This document shows, in pieces, positions 18,148-26,655 of a stretch of DNA of 64,000 nt. Within the stretch, counting starts at the first letter, position 1, and each line of letters opens with the position of its first letter. The stretch is from Streptomyces catenulae. Lineage in GTDB: Bacteria > Actinomycetota > Actinomycetes > Streptomycetales > Streptomycetaceae. Location: assembly GCF_000718015.1 (NCBI RefSeq), contig NZ_JODY01000003.1, forward strand, positions 372,001 through 436,000, given 5' to 3'. Below the pieces are notes generated by a model. The model had not been told where the DNA came from, made no database searches, and saw only the letters and a program-made list of their open reading frames with translations. The position numbers were made by a program, and so were the translations under genes.

Positions 18148-18182
18148 ACGGGCCCGGCACCCACCGTGGGTGCCGGGCCCGT
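18148..18182. terminator. Bidirectional hairpin terminator between esx-like genes and eccC
   Basis: A perfect 16-base inverted repeat (ACGGGCCCGGCACCCA) with a three-base loop lies 13 bases after the plus-strand Esx stop and 21 bases after the minus-strand eccC stop. Its position between convergent genes suits bidirectional termination. Confidence 0.8.
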
Positions 18183-18203
18183 CCGCGCAGCGGGAGCGGC
18201 GGG

Positions 18204-21200
18204 TCAGCTCTCCAGGACCGTCAGCGGCACCTGCACCGGCACCACACTGCCGGACGGGCCCGCCGTCCAGGCGCGGCCCGGGTTCATCCGGGTGCGGATG
18301 TGCTCGGCACTGATCCGCGCGCCGATGATGTCGCCGTCACCGATCGCCCGCGCCCCGAGCAGCAGCCCCCGGCGCGAGCGGCGGACCATACCGATCCAGC
18401 CCATCGAACTCATGCCCTCCGACGGGCCGCCGATCAGGATGCCCTGGTTGCGGTCGCGGCCGGACGAGGCGATCTTCCGCAGCACCTTGTCCGCACCGCA
18501 GCTGGCGATCAGGTCGCTGTCGTCGGCGACCACGACCACCGGCTTGTCGCCGACCGCGCGCAGCGCCTCCTCCACGGTGTTCGCCGACGGGTCGGTGTCC
18601 GTGATGACGTGCGCCAGACCGTGGTCGGCGAGCTTGCGCAGCGGCGACTCGCGCGGGGCGAGCACCACCAGCGACGTACCGCCGGTGATCAGCGAGACGG
18701 ACATCGCCGCCAGGGCGGTGGAGCGGCCCGACCCGGGCGGACCGACGACCGCGAAGCTGCCGCCGCCGGAGAGGAAGTCGAAGCCCAGCGGCCGCACCTC
18801 GTCCCCGCCGATGCCCAGCAGCGCCCACATCGGACGGCGCGACGTCTCCGGAACCTGCTCCATCGCCTCCTGGAAGCCGATGAGCTTCGGCATCTCCGCC
18901 ACCCGGAACGGCCGCCGCTCCGCGGGCAGCGCGGCATCCCGCTCGGTGGCGAGACGGCCGATCTCCCGCAGCGCATCGGCCTGATCGGCGCTGCCCTGGC
19001 CCGGCACCCCGTCACCGGCGGTCGGCAGCAGCGCGATCTGCGTCTCGACCGCCGCCGGGGTGTGCCAGCCACGACCCGGCGGGATGTGGCCCGGCACCCG
19101 GTTCGGCGACATCCCCGCGAGGTAGTAGTCGCCCTTGTCCGACTGGCGCAGCAGCAGCCGGAAATCGTTGTGCGCGGAGAGCCGCCCGCCGAGCAGCCCC
19201 CGCTCGGACGACGCCACCAGGTGGATACCGGCCGCGGCACCCTCCCGCAGCAACCGCGTGACCTCGTCGAACAGCCGCCCGCCGTCGTACTCGTCGAGCA
19301 TCTGGGAGATCCCGTCCCAGCCGTCGATCAGCAGCATCAGATGGGCCGGACGCTCGGCGACCGGCAGCGCGGCGCGCAGCTCGGTCAGGCTGGCGCAGTC
19401 GTGCGCCGACATCTTCTCCTGGCGCGTGGTCAGCTCCCGCACGAGGCGGCCCAGGAGCCGCGCCAGCCGCTCGGTGTCGAACCGGGAGACCACCGCACCG
19501 CAGTGCGGCAGCGCCTCCAGCGCCGACAGCCCGCCGCCCGCCGCGTCGATCGCGTACAGATGCAGATCGGCGGCGGACAGGGTGCGCGCCGCCGAACCGG
19601 CGAGGGTGCGTAGCACCTGCGTACGGCCCGAGCGCGGCGCGCCCACGACGTAGAGATGGCCGAACGAGGAGAAGTCCAGGCAGCAGACCCGGCGCTCCTG
19701 CTGGCTCGGCAGGTCGAGCAGCGCGTACGGCACGGCCGCGGGGCGGCCCGGCGGGGTCGGCGGTGCCTGGGGCAGGTCGTCGAGGGTGACGACGTCCGGC
19801 AGCGCGGGCAGCCACGGGCTGGCCTGCTCGCTGTGGTCCGCCAGTGCCGCGGTCGCCTTGCGGATCGTCTCGACGAGGGCCAGCAGATCGGTCGCGGTCT
19901 CCGGAGCCGCGGCGTCCGCCCCGGTCTCCTCGTCCTCGTCGAACAGCTCGACCGGACGGCCCAGCCGGTTCCAGGACAGCTCCACCCCGCGGACGTTGCG
20001 GGCGGCGGCGGTGACCGCGCCCGGCTGCGCGGGCGCCTCGTCCTCGCCGGGCTCCTGACCGGCGCGGGCGGCACCCACCCAGGCGGTCTGGAACGGCGTC
20101 GGCGCATGGTCGCCGCGGCGCACCAGGGCGCGGCCCGGCGTCGCGGAGGAGATGCTCACCGCGTCGCCGGAGTCGATGATGTCCTGGCTCTCGCTCTTGT
20201 CGGTGACCCGCAGCGCGATCCGGAGGTTGGTGTTGGCCTTGATGTCGGTCGAGACCGAACCGCCGGGCCGCTGGGTGGCGAGGATCAGGTGCAGACCGAG
20301 CGAACGGCCGCGCTGCGCCAGGCTGATGAGGCCCGGTACGAAGTCCGGCACCTCGCGCACCAGCGTCGCGAACTCGTCGATGACGATCAGCAGCCGCGGC
20401 AGCGCGGGCAGCTCGCGGTTGCGGGCCCGCTTGGCGCGGTAGTCCGGGTGGTCCTTGGCCTCGACGTCGGCGAGCAGCTGCTCACGGCGGCGGAGTTCCG
20501 CGTCGAGCGAGGCCAGCGCCCGCTGTACGAGGTGGCCGTCGAGGTCGGTGACCATACCGAGGGTGTGCGGCAGTTCGGCGCACTCGCGGAAGGCGCTGCC
20601 GCCCTTGTAGTCGATGAGGACGAACGCCAACTCGTCGGGGCGGTTGGCGGCGGCGAGCGAGGCGATCATCGTCTGCAGCAGCTCGGACTTGCCGGAACCG
20701 GTGGTACCGGCGACCAGCCCGTGCGGCCCGTCGCGCACCAGGTCCAGCCGGAGCGGCCCGTCGTACCCGGCGCCCAGCACGAACGTCGTGGAGGCGGGGC
20801 GCCGCTCCCAGGACCGCAGCAGCGCCTCGACGTCCGGCGGCTCCTGACCGATCAGCCCGAGCAGCTTGACGCCGTCCGGCAGCCCCGAGTCACCGTCGAG
20901 GGTGACGTCCCGGACCGGGGCGAGCGCCCGGGCGACCTCCTCGCACCAGGCGGTGTCCACCAGATCCGCGCGGACGCCGCTGACCTTGGGCGAGCCGGTG
21001 GTGCGGACGGCGAGGTGGTTGCCGGTCGCGGTGACGACGGAGGTGCACTCCTCCGGCAGCAGCCGCTCCTGCTCGTCCACGCAGAGGCTGTAGATGTGCA
21101 CCGGCGGCCCGGCCTTGAGGACCTGCACCATGCCGGGCACGTCCCGCAGCCGCCGCGCGCCGTCCGCGATGACCAGCACATCCGGCTCGTCCAGCAGGGT

Positions 21201-22850
21201 GCGGCCGAGCGCGGAGGCGGCGGCAGCGGTACGCGCCTGGATGTCGGCGACGAGTTCGTTGATGCGGTGCGCGGTGCTCTCGGGGTCGTTGCCGAGCGCG
21301 ACGACGCTGGTGCCGCGGCCGGTGTCCAGATGCGGCAGCCACCGCACCCACGACCACGCCTCGGCGTTCTCGTCGCTGGTGAGGACCACGATGCGCAGAT
21401 CGCGGGGGCTGTGCAGCACCGCGCTCTGGGCGACCGTCCAGGCGGCGATGGCGCGGGTGGTGGCGCCCGGCCCGGCCAGACCGACGACACCGAGGTCGGC
21501 CATCTCCAGGCCGTACGGCACATCGGCGAGCCGCCAGTGCACGGAGCGGTGGTTGGCGTCCCGGGCCTGGTCCTCGATCCGCCGCAGCGACGGGCGGGTC
21601 AGGGTGCCCAGCCGCACGGTGAGCCGGTCCGGGTCGCGGCGGCGCCGCTCCCAGAGGGAGCCGGACGGGCCGGTGGCGGTCAGCAGCACCGTCGCCGGGT
21701 CGGGGAAGGTGGCGTTGCGCAGCCGGCGTTCCTCGACGGCGGCCTCGCGCAGCTCCAGTTCGAGGGCGGCGCGGCGCAGCCGGTAGATGCGCAGCGACTC
21801 CTCGTACTGCTTGCGGCCGGTGCGGCGGCCGATGATCCAGTTGCTGATCGCCATCATCGGGCTGAAGAAGATGAAGATCATGAAGTAGAAGGACCGGAAG
21901 AGGCCCATCATGATCAGGCCCATCATCAGCGGCGCCAGCACGAACAGCAGCGGGAAGGCGCGCGGTCCGGGGCGCGACGGCGGGCCCTGCATCCGCATCG
22001 TCTCGGCGTCCAGGTGCGGGGCGATCCGCGGCGGACGGTTGTACTCCACCGCCATGCCGTCCGCCGACGGGTTCACCGCCGCGTCCGGCTGGAACGGCGC
22101 CGACAGCCGCAGCAGATGCTCGCCCAGGGAGAGATCGGCGAAGGCGGGCCACTCCGCGGCGCCGTCGTCCGGCGGCGGACGGTGGCCCGGGGGCCGCTCC
22201 GGTTCGGTCGGCGGCAGCCCGTCGGGACCGGGCGCCACCGAGTGGCCGCCGGTGCCGCCGTCGCGGGTCCCGGCCGGTTCCTCCGCCGTCAGCGGGGTGC
22301 CGGTCTCGGGGTCCACCGGCGGCGGGGGCGTCAGGCTGCGCAGCCCGCAGCTGTCCTCGTCGGCGCCGTCCGGCAGCAGGTACGTCACCTCGCCGTCCGG
22401 GCCGACGGTCAGCCAGACACCGTGCTCGGGGGCGTCGCCGCCGGAGAGCCGCAGCGCGCAGCCGCGGGCGGTGCCGATCTCGTGGCTGCCCGCGCCGAGC
22501 CGCCAGACCCGGCCCGCGCCGGGCCCGCCGACGTGCCGGACCTCGATGAGAACGGGGTCGCCCGGCGCGGGCTGCCACGCCTGCGCGGGGTGGTCGACGG
22601 CGCAGGGCGCGCCCAGCCCGAGAAGGGCGCCGTCGCGGATGCCGGAGCCGCGCAGCGGCAGCGCACCGTCCAGCGCGCGGTCACCGAGGTAGACCTGCGG
22701 GGGCGGGGCGGGCGACGGGAGGGGGTCGCCGGTGTCCGGTGGCGCCGGGGCCAGGGAGGCGGCGAGGTCGGCGACGGTCGCCTGCTCGGGCACATCGAGC
22801 AGATGGTCCGTCAGGCGTCCGGCGTCGGAGGTGGTGAGCGTCAGTTTCAC
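18204..22850 (-). CDS. eccC: Type VII secretion ATPase EccC (FtsK/SpoIIIE type, three ATPase domains)
   Basis: 1548 residues from a GTG at 22850 with GGGA upstream; the frame is open to a TTG at 22877, but that has no ribosome site. Residues 1-220 contain ubiquitin/FHA-like beta regions, typical of actinobacterial single-chain EccC. Two membrane helices lie at about 298-340. Three FtsK-type ATPase domains follow: D1 with GTTGSGKS (about 713) and Walker B LLIVIDEF, D2 with GAPRSGRT (about 1067) and LMLLIDGW, D3 with GPPGSGRS (about 1370) and VVVVADDS. Only D1 looks fully canonical, as in known EccC proteins where D1 is the main motor. It powers export of Esx-type substrates through the membrane complex. 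EccB, EccD, EccE and mycosin genes are not in this window. Confidence 0.92.
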   Translation of the reverse strand: MKLTLTTSDAGRLTDHLLDVPEQATVADLAASLAPAPPDTGDPLPSPAPPPQVYLGDRALDGALPLRGSGIRDGALLGLGAPCAVDHPAQAWQPAPGDPVLIEVRHVGGPGAGRVWRLGAGSHEIGTARGCALRLSGGDAPEHGVWLTVGPDGEVTYLLPDGADEDSCGLRSLTPPPPVDPETGTPLTAEEPAGTRDGGTGGHSVAPGPDGLPPTEPERPPGHRPPPDDGAAEWPAFADLSLGEHLLRLSAPFQPDAAVNPSADGMAVEYNRPPRIAPHLDAETMRMQGPPSRPGPRAFPLLFVLAPLMMGLIMMGLFRSFYFMIFIFFSPMMAISNWIIGRRTGRKQYEESLRIYRLRRAALELELREAAVEERRLRNATFPDPATVLLTATGPSGSLWERRRRDPDRLTVRLGTLTRPSLRRIEDQARDANHRSVHWRLADVPYGLEMADLGVVGLAGPGATTRAIAAWTVAQSAVLHSPRDLRIVVLTSDENAEAWSWVRWLPHLDTGRGTSVVALGNDPESTAHRINELVADIQARTAAAASALGRTLLDEPDVLVIADGARRLRDVPGMVQVLKAGPPVHIYSLCVDEQERLLPEECTSVVTATGNHLAVRTTGSPKVSGVRADLVDTAWCEEVARALAPVRDVTLDGDSGLPDGVKLLGLIGQEPPDVEALLRSWERRPASTTFVLGAGYDGPLRLDLVRDGPHGLVAGTTGSGKSELLQTMIASLAAANRPDELAFVLIDYKGGSAFRECAELPHTLGMVTDLDGHLVQRALASLDAELRRREQLLADVEAKDHPDYRAKRARNRELPALPRLLIVIDEFATLVREVPDFVPGLISLAQRGRSLGLHLILATQRPGGSVSTDIKANTNLRIALRVTDKSESQDIIDSGDAVSISSATPGRALVRRGDHAPTPFQTAWVGAARAGQEPGEDEAPAQPGAVTAAARNVRGVELSWNRLGRPVELFDEDEETGADAAAPETATDLLALVETIRKATAALADHSEQASPWLPALPDVVTLDDLPQAPPTPPGRPAAVPYALLDLPSQQERRVCCLDFSSFGHLYVVGAPRSGRTQVLRTLAGSAARTLSAADLHLYAIDAAGGGLSALEALPHCGAVVSRFDTERLARLLGRLVRELTTRQEKMSAHDCASLTELRAALPVAERPAHLMLLIDGWDGISQMLDEYDGGRLFDEVTRLLREGAAAGIHLVASSERGLLGGRLSAHNDFRLLLRQSDKGDYYLAGMSPNRVPGHIPPGRGWHTPAAVETQIALLPTAGDGVPGQGSADQADALREIGRLATERDAALPAERRPFRVAEMPKLIGFQEAMEQVPETSRRPMWALLGIGGDEVRPLGFDFLSGGGSFAVVGPPGSGRSTALAAMSVSLITGGTSLVVLAPRESPLRKLADHGLAHVITDTDPSANTVEEALRAVGDKPVVVVADDSDLIASCGADKVLRKIASSGRDRNQGILIGGPSEGMSSMGWIGMVRRSRRGLLLGARAIGDGDIIGARISAEHIRTRMNPGRAWTAGPSGSVVPVQVPLTVLES

Positions 22851-22937
22851 GGAGGTCCCACTGATCGGTGCCGTCAAAGGGGCGGTACGGGGCGAGCGGC
22901 CGCCGGGCGGCGGCCGCTCGCGGTGCGGCGGGTCGGG

Positions 22938-24281
22938 TCAGGAACGCGCGGCGGGCCGGGCGGCGCCGCCGGTCGCCTCCTGCCCCCGGTCGGCGGGGGC
23001 GGCCTGACCGGGGAACCCGTCGGCGGCGTCCGGCGCGGTGTCGGCCGCGGCGGCGCGCGCGGAGACGCCGGGCGCACCGGCCGCGCCGCTGCGGGCGGAG
23101 GCACCCGGGGCCGCCGGTTCCGCGGCGGCGCTCTTCACGGTGGTGACGGTCGGCGCCGGACGCCGCTCGGCGGGCGCCGGGACCCGGCTGCCGACCGCCG
23201 CGGTCGCCTCGGCGGTGTCCTCGTCGAACAGCGCGTCCGGATGGCCGTCGGCGGTGCCCGCGGCGGGCGGCGGCGGCAGCACCGGCGGCAGGTCCGACAG
23301 CACCCGCGACAGCGCCGCGCCCAGCGCGTTGGCCGAGGTCAGCAGCGAGGTGCCGGTGAGCAGCAGCTGACCGTGGCGGTCCGTCAGCAGCCGCCGGGCG
23401 TGACCGCGCGGGCGGCCGGGCACCACGATCCGCAGCCGGGGCGGGCCGCCGGGGCTGTGCCCGAAGTCGTCGGGCAGCGGATCGGGCAGCTCGGCGGCGG
23501 CGAGCACCGGCGCGATGCCGTGCCGCGGCTCCGTCTCCCGGGCGGCGCGGTACGCCTCGCGGACCGGTGCGCCCGGATGCCGCGGGTGGACCCCCTCGGC
23601 GACGGTCACCAACCCCTCCGGCAGCCGCGCGTCGAGCTGCGCGGTGAGCGCCCGGACCAGGGCGGGGGCGGTACGGGCGTCGCCCTCCACCGCGGTGAGG
23701 GCGGGGCCCGACGCCAGGTCGAGGAAGGCGCAGCGGCGGCCCTCCGCGACGCCGACGGCGACCAGCAAAGGGGGGCCGTCGCCGGGGGAGGGCGCGACGG
23801 CGGGCAGGTCCTCGCGCCGCACCGTCCAGCGGCGCGGGTCCGCCGGGTCCTCGGACCACGGGGCGCCGGGGGCGTCCGCGGCGGTCCCGGCGCACAGCAC
23901 GGTGACGGTGTCGCCGTCGACCAGCGCCGCGTACGGCCGCGGTGCGCGGTCCGCGGCGGCGCCGGGGGCGGCCGCCTGCCGGGCGGCGGTCACGGCGCGT
24001 TCGGCGTCCCGCCAGGTGTGCGGGGAGCGCAGCCGGCGCACGAGCAGCCGCAGCGCCTTGCGGTGGGCGCGCAGCGCACGCAGCGGTGCGCCGAAGGCGT
24101 GGCGGGTCGCCGCGGCCTCCCGGCGTATCGCGTGCGCGGACGCCTTCCAGCCGCCGGCCCGCTGGACGGGGATCCGGATCAGGAAGAACAGCAGCAGGAC
24201 CATCCCGAGCACGCCGAGGACGGTGAAGATGAGGTTCTGGTGGGCGTTGATGAAGGCGATCGGATCGCCGGAACGGCTCAT
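22938..24281 (-). CDS. Single-pass membrane protein of unknown function, coupled to sigma factor and eccC
   Basis: 447 residues from an ATG at 24281 that overlaps the sigma-factor stop by ATGA, so it is translationally coupled. One hydrophobic helix lies at about residues 15-37 (FTVLGVLGMVLLLFFLIRIP), followed by a basic helical region, a beta-rich domain (about 120-330) and a Pro/Ala-rich tail. No zinc-binding H-x-x-x-C-x-x-C motif of a classical anti-sigma factor is present. Its place between the sigma gene and eccC (87-base gap) suggests either an unusual membrane regulator of the sigma factor or an ESX accessory protein resembling an EccE-like partner. I do not recognise the family. Confidence 0.7.
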   Translation of the reverse strand: MSRSGDPIAFINAHQNLIFTVLGVLGMVLLLFFLIRIPVQRAGGWKASAHAIRREAAATRHAFGAPLRALRAHRKALRLLVRRLRSPHTWRDAERAVTAARQAAAPGAAADRAPRPYAALVDGDTVTVLCAGTAADAPGAPWSEDPADPRRWTVRREDLPAVAPSPGDGPPLLVAVGVAEGRRCAFLDLASGPALTAVEGDARTAPALVRALTAQLDARLPEGLVTVAEGVHPRHPGAPVREAYRAARETEPRHGIAPVLAAAELPDPLPDDFGHSPGGPPRLRIVVPGRPRGHARRLLTDRHGQLLLTGTSLLTSANALGAALSRVLSDLPPVLPPPPAAGTADGHPDALFDEDTAEATAAVGSRVPAPAERRPAPTVTTVKSAAAEPAAPGASARSGAAGAPGVSARAAAADTAPDAADGFPGQAAPADRGQEATGGAARPAARS

Positions 24282-25171
24282 GCGGCGGCGCTTTCGGCGG
24301 GGGAGGGAGGGGGCGTCGCGGTCGTACGGTCGGCGGGGTGCGGGGGCGGCGCGTTCGTGGCGGTCCTCGGGGTCGTGTTCCGCAGCCGGGGGCGCGGGAC
24401 GGTGGGCCTGGGCGACGCGGCGAGTTCGCGCCGCATCGCGAGCAGAGCGTAGTGCGTACGGGACTTGACGGTGCCGCGCGGTATGCCCATGGCCTGCGCG
24501 GCCTCGGCGCCGGAGCGGTCCAGCAGATGGACGTGGACGAGGGCGTCGCGGTGCTCGGGGCTCAACCGGCACAGCGCCTGGGTGATCACCTGGCGGTCCA
24601 CGACGGCGTCGGCCATGTCCGGGCCCGCGGGCCGGGTCAGCGCCTCGGCCGGTGTCGGGCCCACCGGCACGGCCCGCTCCCGGCGGTGCGCGTCGACGGC
24701 GAGGTTGTGCGCCACGGTGAACAGCCAGGAGCCGAGCCGGGGTTGCCCCCGACCCTCGGCCCGGGCCCGGCCGCGCCCGGCGTCCGGGCCCTCGCCGTGG
24801 CCGCACCGGCGGTCGCCCTCGTGGCCCGCACGCGGGGCGGGCACCCGGGCCTCCGGCGACGGTACGCACCCGCCCTCGCCCGCCCGGAAGGCGCCGGGTC
24901 CGTGGGGCTCTTCGGCGGTGCGGAGGTCGTGGAGGTCCTCGTCGGTGAGGTCGAGGCGGTCGGCGGCGAGCCAGGCGCGCAGGAAGGTCTCCTGCACGAT
25001 GTCCTCGGCGCGGTAGGGGTCGCCCGAGGTCAGGCGGGCGGCGTAGCGCAGCAGGGCGGGGCGGTGGCGCTCCATCGCGCCGCGCAGCAGTGCGTCCGCG
25101 TCGGCGGGCGGGCGCGCCCCGCCGGAGCGGCCGCCGTCTGCGCGAGGTGTGGACGGGTGGGCCGTTCGCAA
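24278..25171 (-). CDS. ECF-type RNA polymerase sigma factor with an insertion in region 2
   Basis: 297 residues if the TTG at 25171 is used, with AGGAGGA nine bases upstream; a GTG at 25180 touches the ribosome site directly and is less likely. Sigma region 2 (YAARLTSGDPYRAEDIVQET) starts near residue 44 and resumes with GSWLFTVAHNLAVDAHRR near 150. Between them is a stretch of about 70 Gly/Arg/Glu/Pro-rich residues absent from normal ECF factors. Region 4 (LSPEHRDALVHVHLLDRSG... IPRGTVKSRTHYAL) is intact. It heads a minus-strand run with the unknown membrane protein and eccC, so it may control this secretion block or itself. The tail after region 4 is Pro/Thr-rich. Confidence 0.85.
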   Translation of the reverse strand: MRTAHPSTPRADGGRSGGARPPADADALLRGAMERHRPALLRYAARLTSGDPYRAEDIVQETFLRAWLAADRLDLTDEDLHDLRTAEEPHGPGAFRAGEGGCVPSPEARVPAPRAGHEGDRRCGHGEGPDAGRGRARAEGRGQPRLGSWLFTVAHNLAVDAHRRERAVPVGPTPAEALTRPAGPDMADAVVDRQVITQALCRLSPEHRDALVHVHLLDRSGAEAAQAMGIPRGTVKSRTHYALLAMRRELAASPRPTVPRPRLRNTTPRTATNAPPPHPADRTTATPPPSPAESAAA

Positions 25172-25649
25172 AACGGGCACTCCTCCTCGGACAGGGCACG
25201 AACCGGGCAAAGATCTCTCGTACCACCGGTGCGTGGCGTTTTCTCGGCGCGGGGCGCAGGAAGGTGACGGGGCACGGGGTCCCCGGTCCCGGTCGGCAGT
25301 GAGCTGCTCCCGCCCCGGGTGGTCATCCCGGGAGGCGCGCCGGACACCTCGTGAGCTTGACGCAAAGTCCGGCCCGGCAACCTCAAGGGACCCTCTGAAC
25401 TTCTCACAGAATACGTGAAGTGTGCAGCCATGATCCGTGCCGATCCGGCCGTCCCGAGGCACTTTCCGGGCGCCGGTACGGCTCCGGCCTGCGGCGCCGC
25501 CGGATGAACTGTGCCGTGTTCATATGAAGTTCACCGCCCGGCCCGCACCCCGGGTGACCCGTGGGCCGGTTTCTCCCCGTGGCCGACAATCGCCCCCGGC
25601 GGCCGGGTGCCCGGCCGCCGTCCGCCCGCCGTACCGGTGCGCCGGGCCG
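25172..25649. other. 478-base non-coding region upstream of the sigma gene
   Basis: No convincing gene. It holds the presumed minus-strand promoter of the sigma operon. AT-richer patches include an imperfect inverted repeat at 25399-25421 (ACTTCTCAC / GTGAAGT) and a perfect ten-base palindrome TTCATATGAA at 25519-25528. Either could be a regulator site; neither matches a motif I can name. Confidence 0.5.
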
Positions 25650-26357
25650 TCAGGAGCCGCTGAAGAGCCGGCTGCGGTGCGAGGCGCGGCGCGCGGTGGC
25701 GAGCAGCGAGCGCAGCTGCGCGCCGAACTGGTCCGCGTCGTGCAGCCGCCTGCGGAACGGGAGGCGGACGTCGTGGTGGCCGAGCGGGTACTCCAGGCGC
25801 AGGGTGACGCCGTACCGGTCGAGGGCCAGCGGGACCGCCCGCCGCACCCGTTGCAGCAGACACGGCTCGACCAGGCGCAGCAGCAGCGGGACGAGGTTGC
25901 CGTGCCCGTCGGCGAGATGGGTGAGCAGACCCGCCTCGCAGGTGGCGAGCGGGTCCGGGGTGGCGGTCAGCAGCTCGTCCAGGGAGACAGAGGCGGCTCC
26001 GGTGGGCGTGGTGAGGACGGCGCCGCCGAACTCCAGGCAGCCGCCGCTCCCCTCCTCGCGCCCGTTCGGGGGCAGCAGCCGTCCGGTCAGGGTGAGGCGG
26101 GCGCGGACCCGGCTGCGGGTCGGGAGCGGGGCGATGTCGGTGAATTCGAGGGTGGTGACGGTGCGTGCGTCCGGCGCGTCGGACGTGGCGGGCGCCGGGT
26201 GGAGGTGGAGGCGCGGCGGGGTCCCGTCGGTGCTGTGGCGGGAGACCTCCGTGCGTGCCCCGTCGGTCAGCACCGTCATCGACTGTGCCGACGCCAGGAT
26301 CGTCCGGACCCGTTCCGCGTCCGTCGGGCGGCCGCCGGGGGAGCTGAAGATGCGCAC
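25650..26357 (-). CDS. DUF2470 domain protein, iron-box regulated
   Basis: 235 residues from a GTG at 26357 with AGGAGG five to six bases upstream. The start PTDAERVRTILASAQSM and C-terminal block LRLEYPLGHHDVRLPF...DADQFGAQLRSLL match the DUF2470 layout, a domain found C-terminal in HugZ-type heme oxygenase/oxidase proteins of the pyridoxamine-oxidase fold. The N-terminal split-barrel domain is not obviously present, so this is a stand-alone or divergent form. An iron box lies immediately upstream, implying induction in iron starvation and a role in heme or iron handling. Function otherwise unknown. Confidence 0.8.
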   Translation of the reverse strand: MRIFSSPGGRPTDAERVRTILASAQSMTVLTDGARTEVSRHSTDGTPPRLHLHPAPATSDAPDARTVTTLEFTDIAPLPTRSRVRARLTLTGRLLPPNGREEGSGGCLEFGGAVLTTPTGAASVSLDELLTATPDPLATCEAGLLTHLADGHGNLVPLLLRLVEPCLLQRVRRAVPLALDRYGVTLRLEYPLGHHDVRLPFRRRLHDADQFGAQLRSLLATARRASHRSRLFSGS

Positions 26358-26373
26358 ACACGCCTCCTGTTGA

Positions 26374-26397
26374 TTAGGTAAGGCTAACCTTACTTAA
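26374..26397. promoter_or_regulatory. Iron box (DmdR/IdeR-type operator)
   Basis: The core AGGTAAGGCTAACCTTACT sits inside flanking TT/TTAA, only 17 bases upstream of the DUF2470 start. It closely follows the actinobacterial iron-box consensus TTAGGTTAGGCTAACCTAA bound by DtxR-family repressors. It may also affect the divergent M55 peptidase gene 259 bases away, but is much nearer DUF2470. Confidence 0.8.
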
Positions 26398-26655
26398 TCG
26401 AGGGGGTGGGGGAAGCCCCGGGGTGCCGACGGACGCGCCCTCCCCGCCGTGGCCCGGTGCGCGCACCGCGGGCGGGCCCGGCGGCCCGGCGCGCCTGGCG
26501 GCCGCCGATCGGGGAGGGGAGGCGCAGGCCGGGCGGTGGGGATGCTTGGATGGGTCGGTCGAACACGGGACCTGGCGGTACCTCTTGGGGGAGATCGACC
26601 GCCGGGACCCACGACGGGCACGGACAGCTTCCGACCGGCGAGAGGGCGCAACCAC

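Noticed and set aside
22851..22877. TTG at 22877 as the eccC start
   Set aside because: No ribosome binding site; the GTG at 22850 has GGGA upstream and begins at the expected first beta strand.
19656..24452. 1598-codon plus-strand frame opposite eccC and the sigma operon
   Set aside because: Low-complexity Arg/Gly/Gln translation; the opposite strand has three FtsK ATPase domains and sigma motifs.
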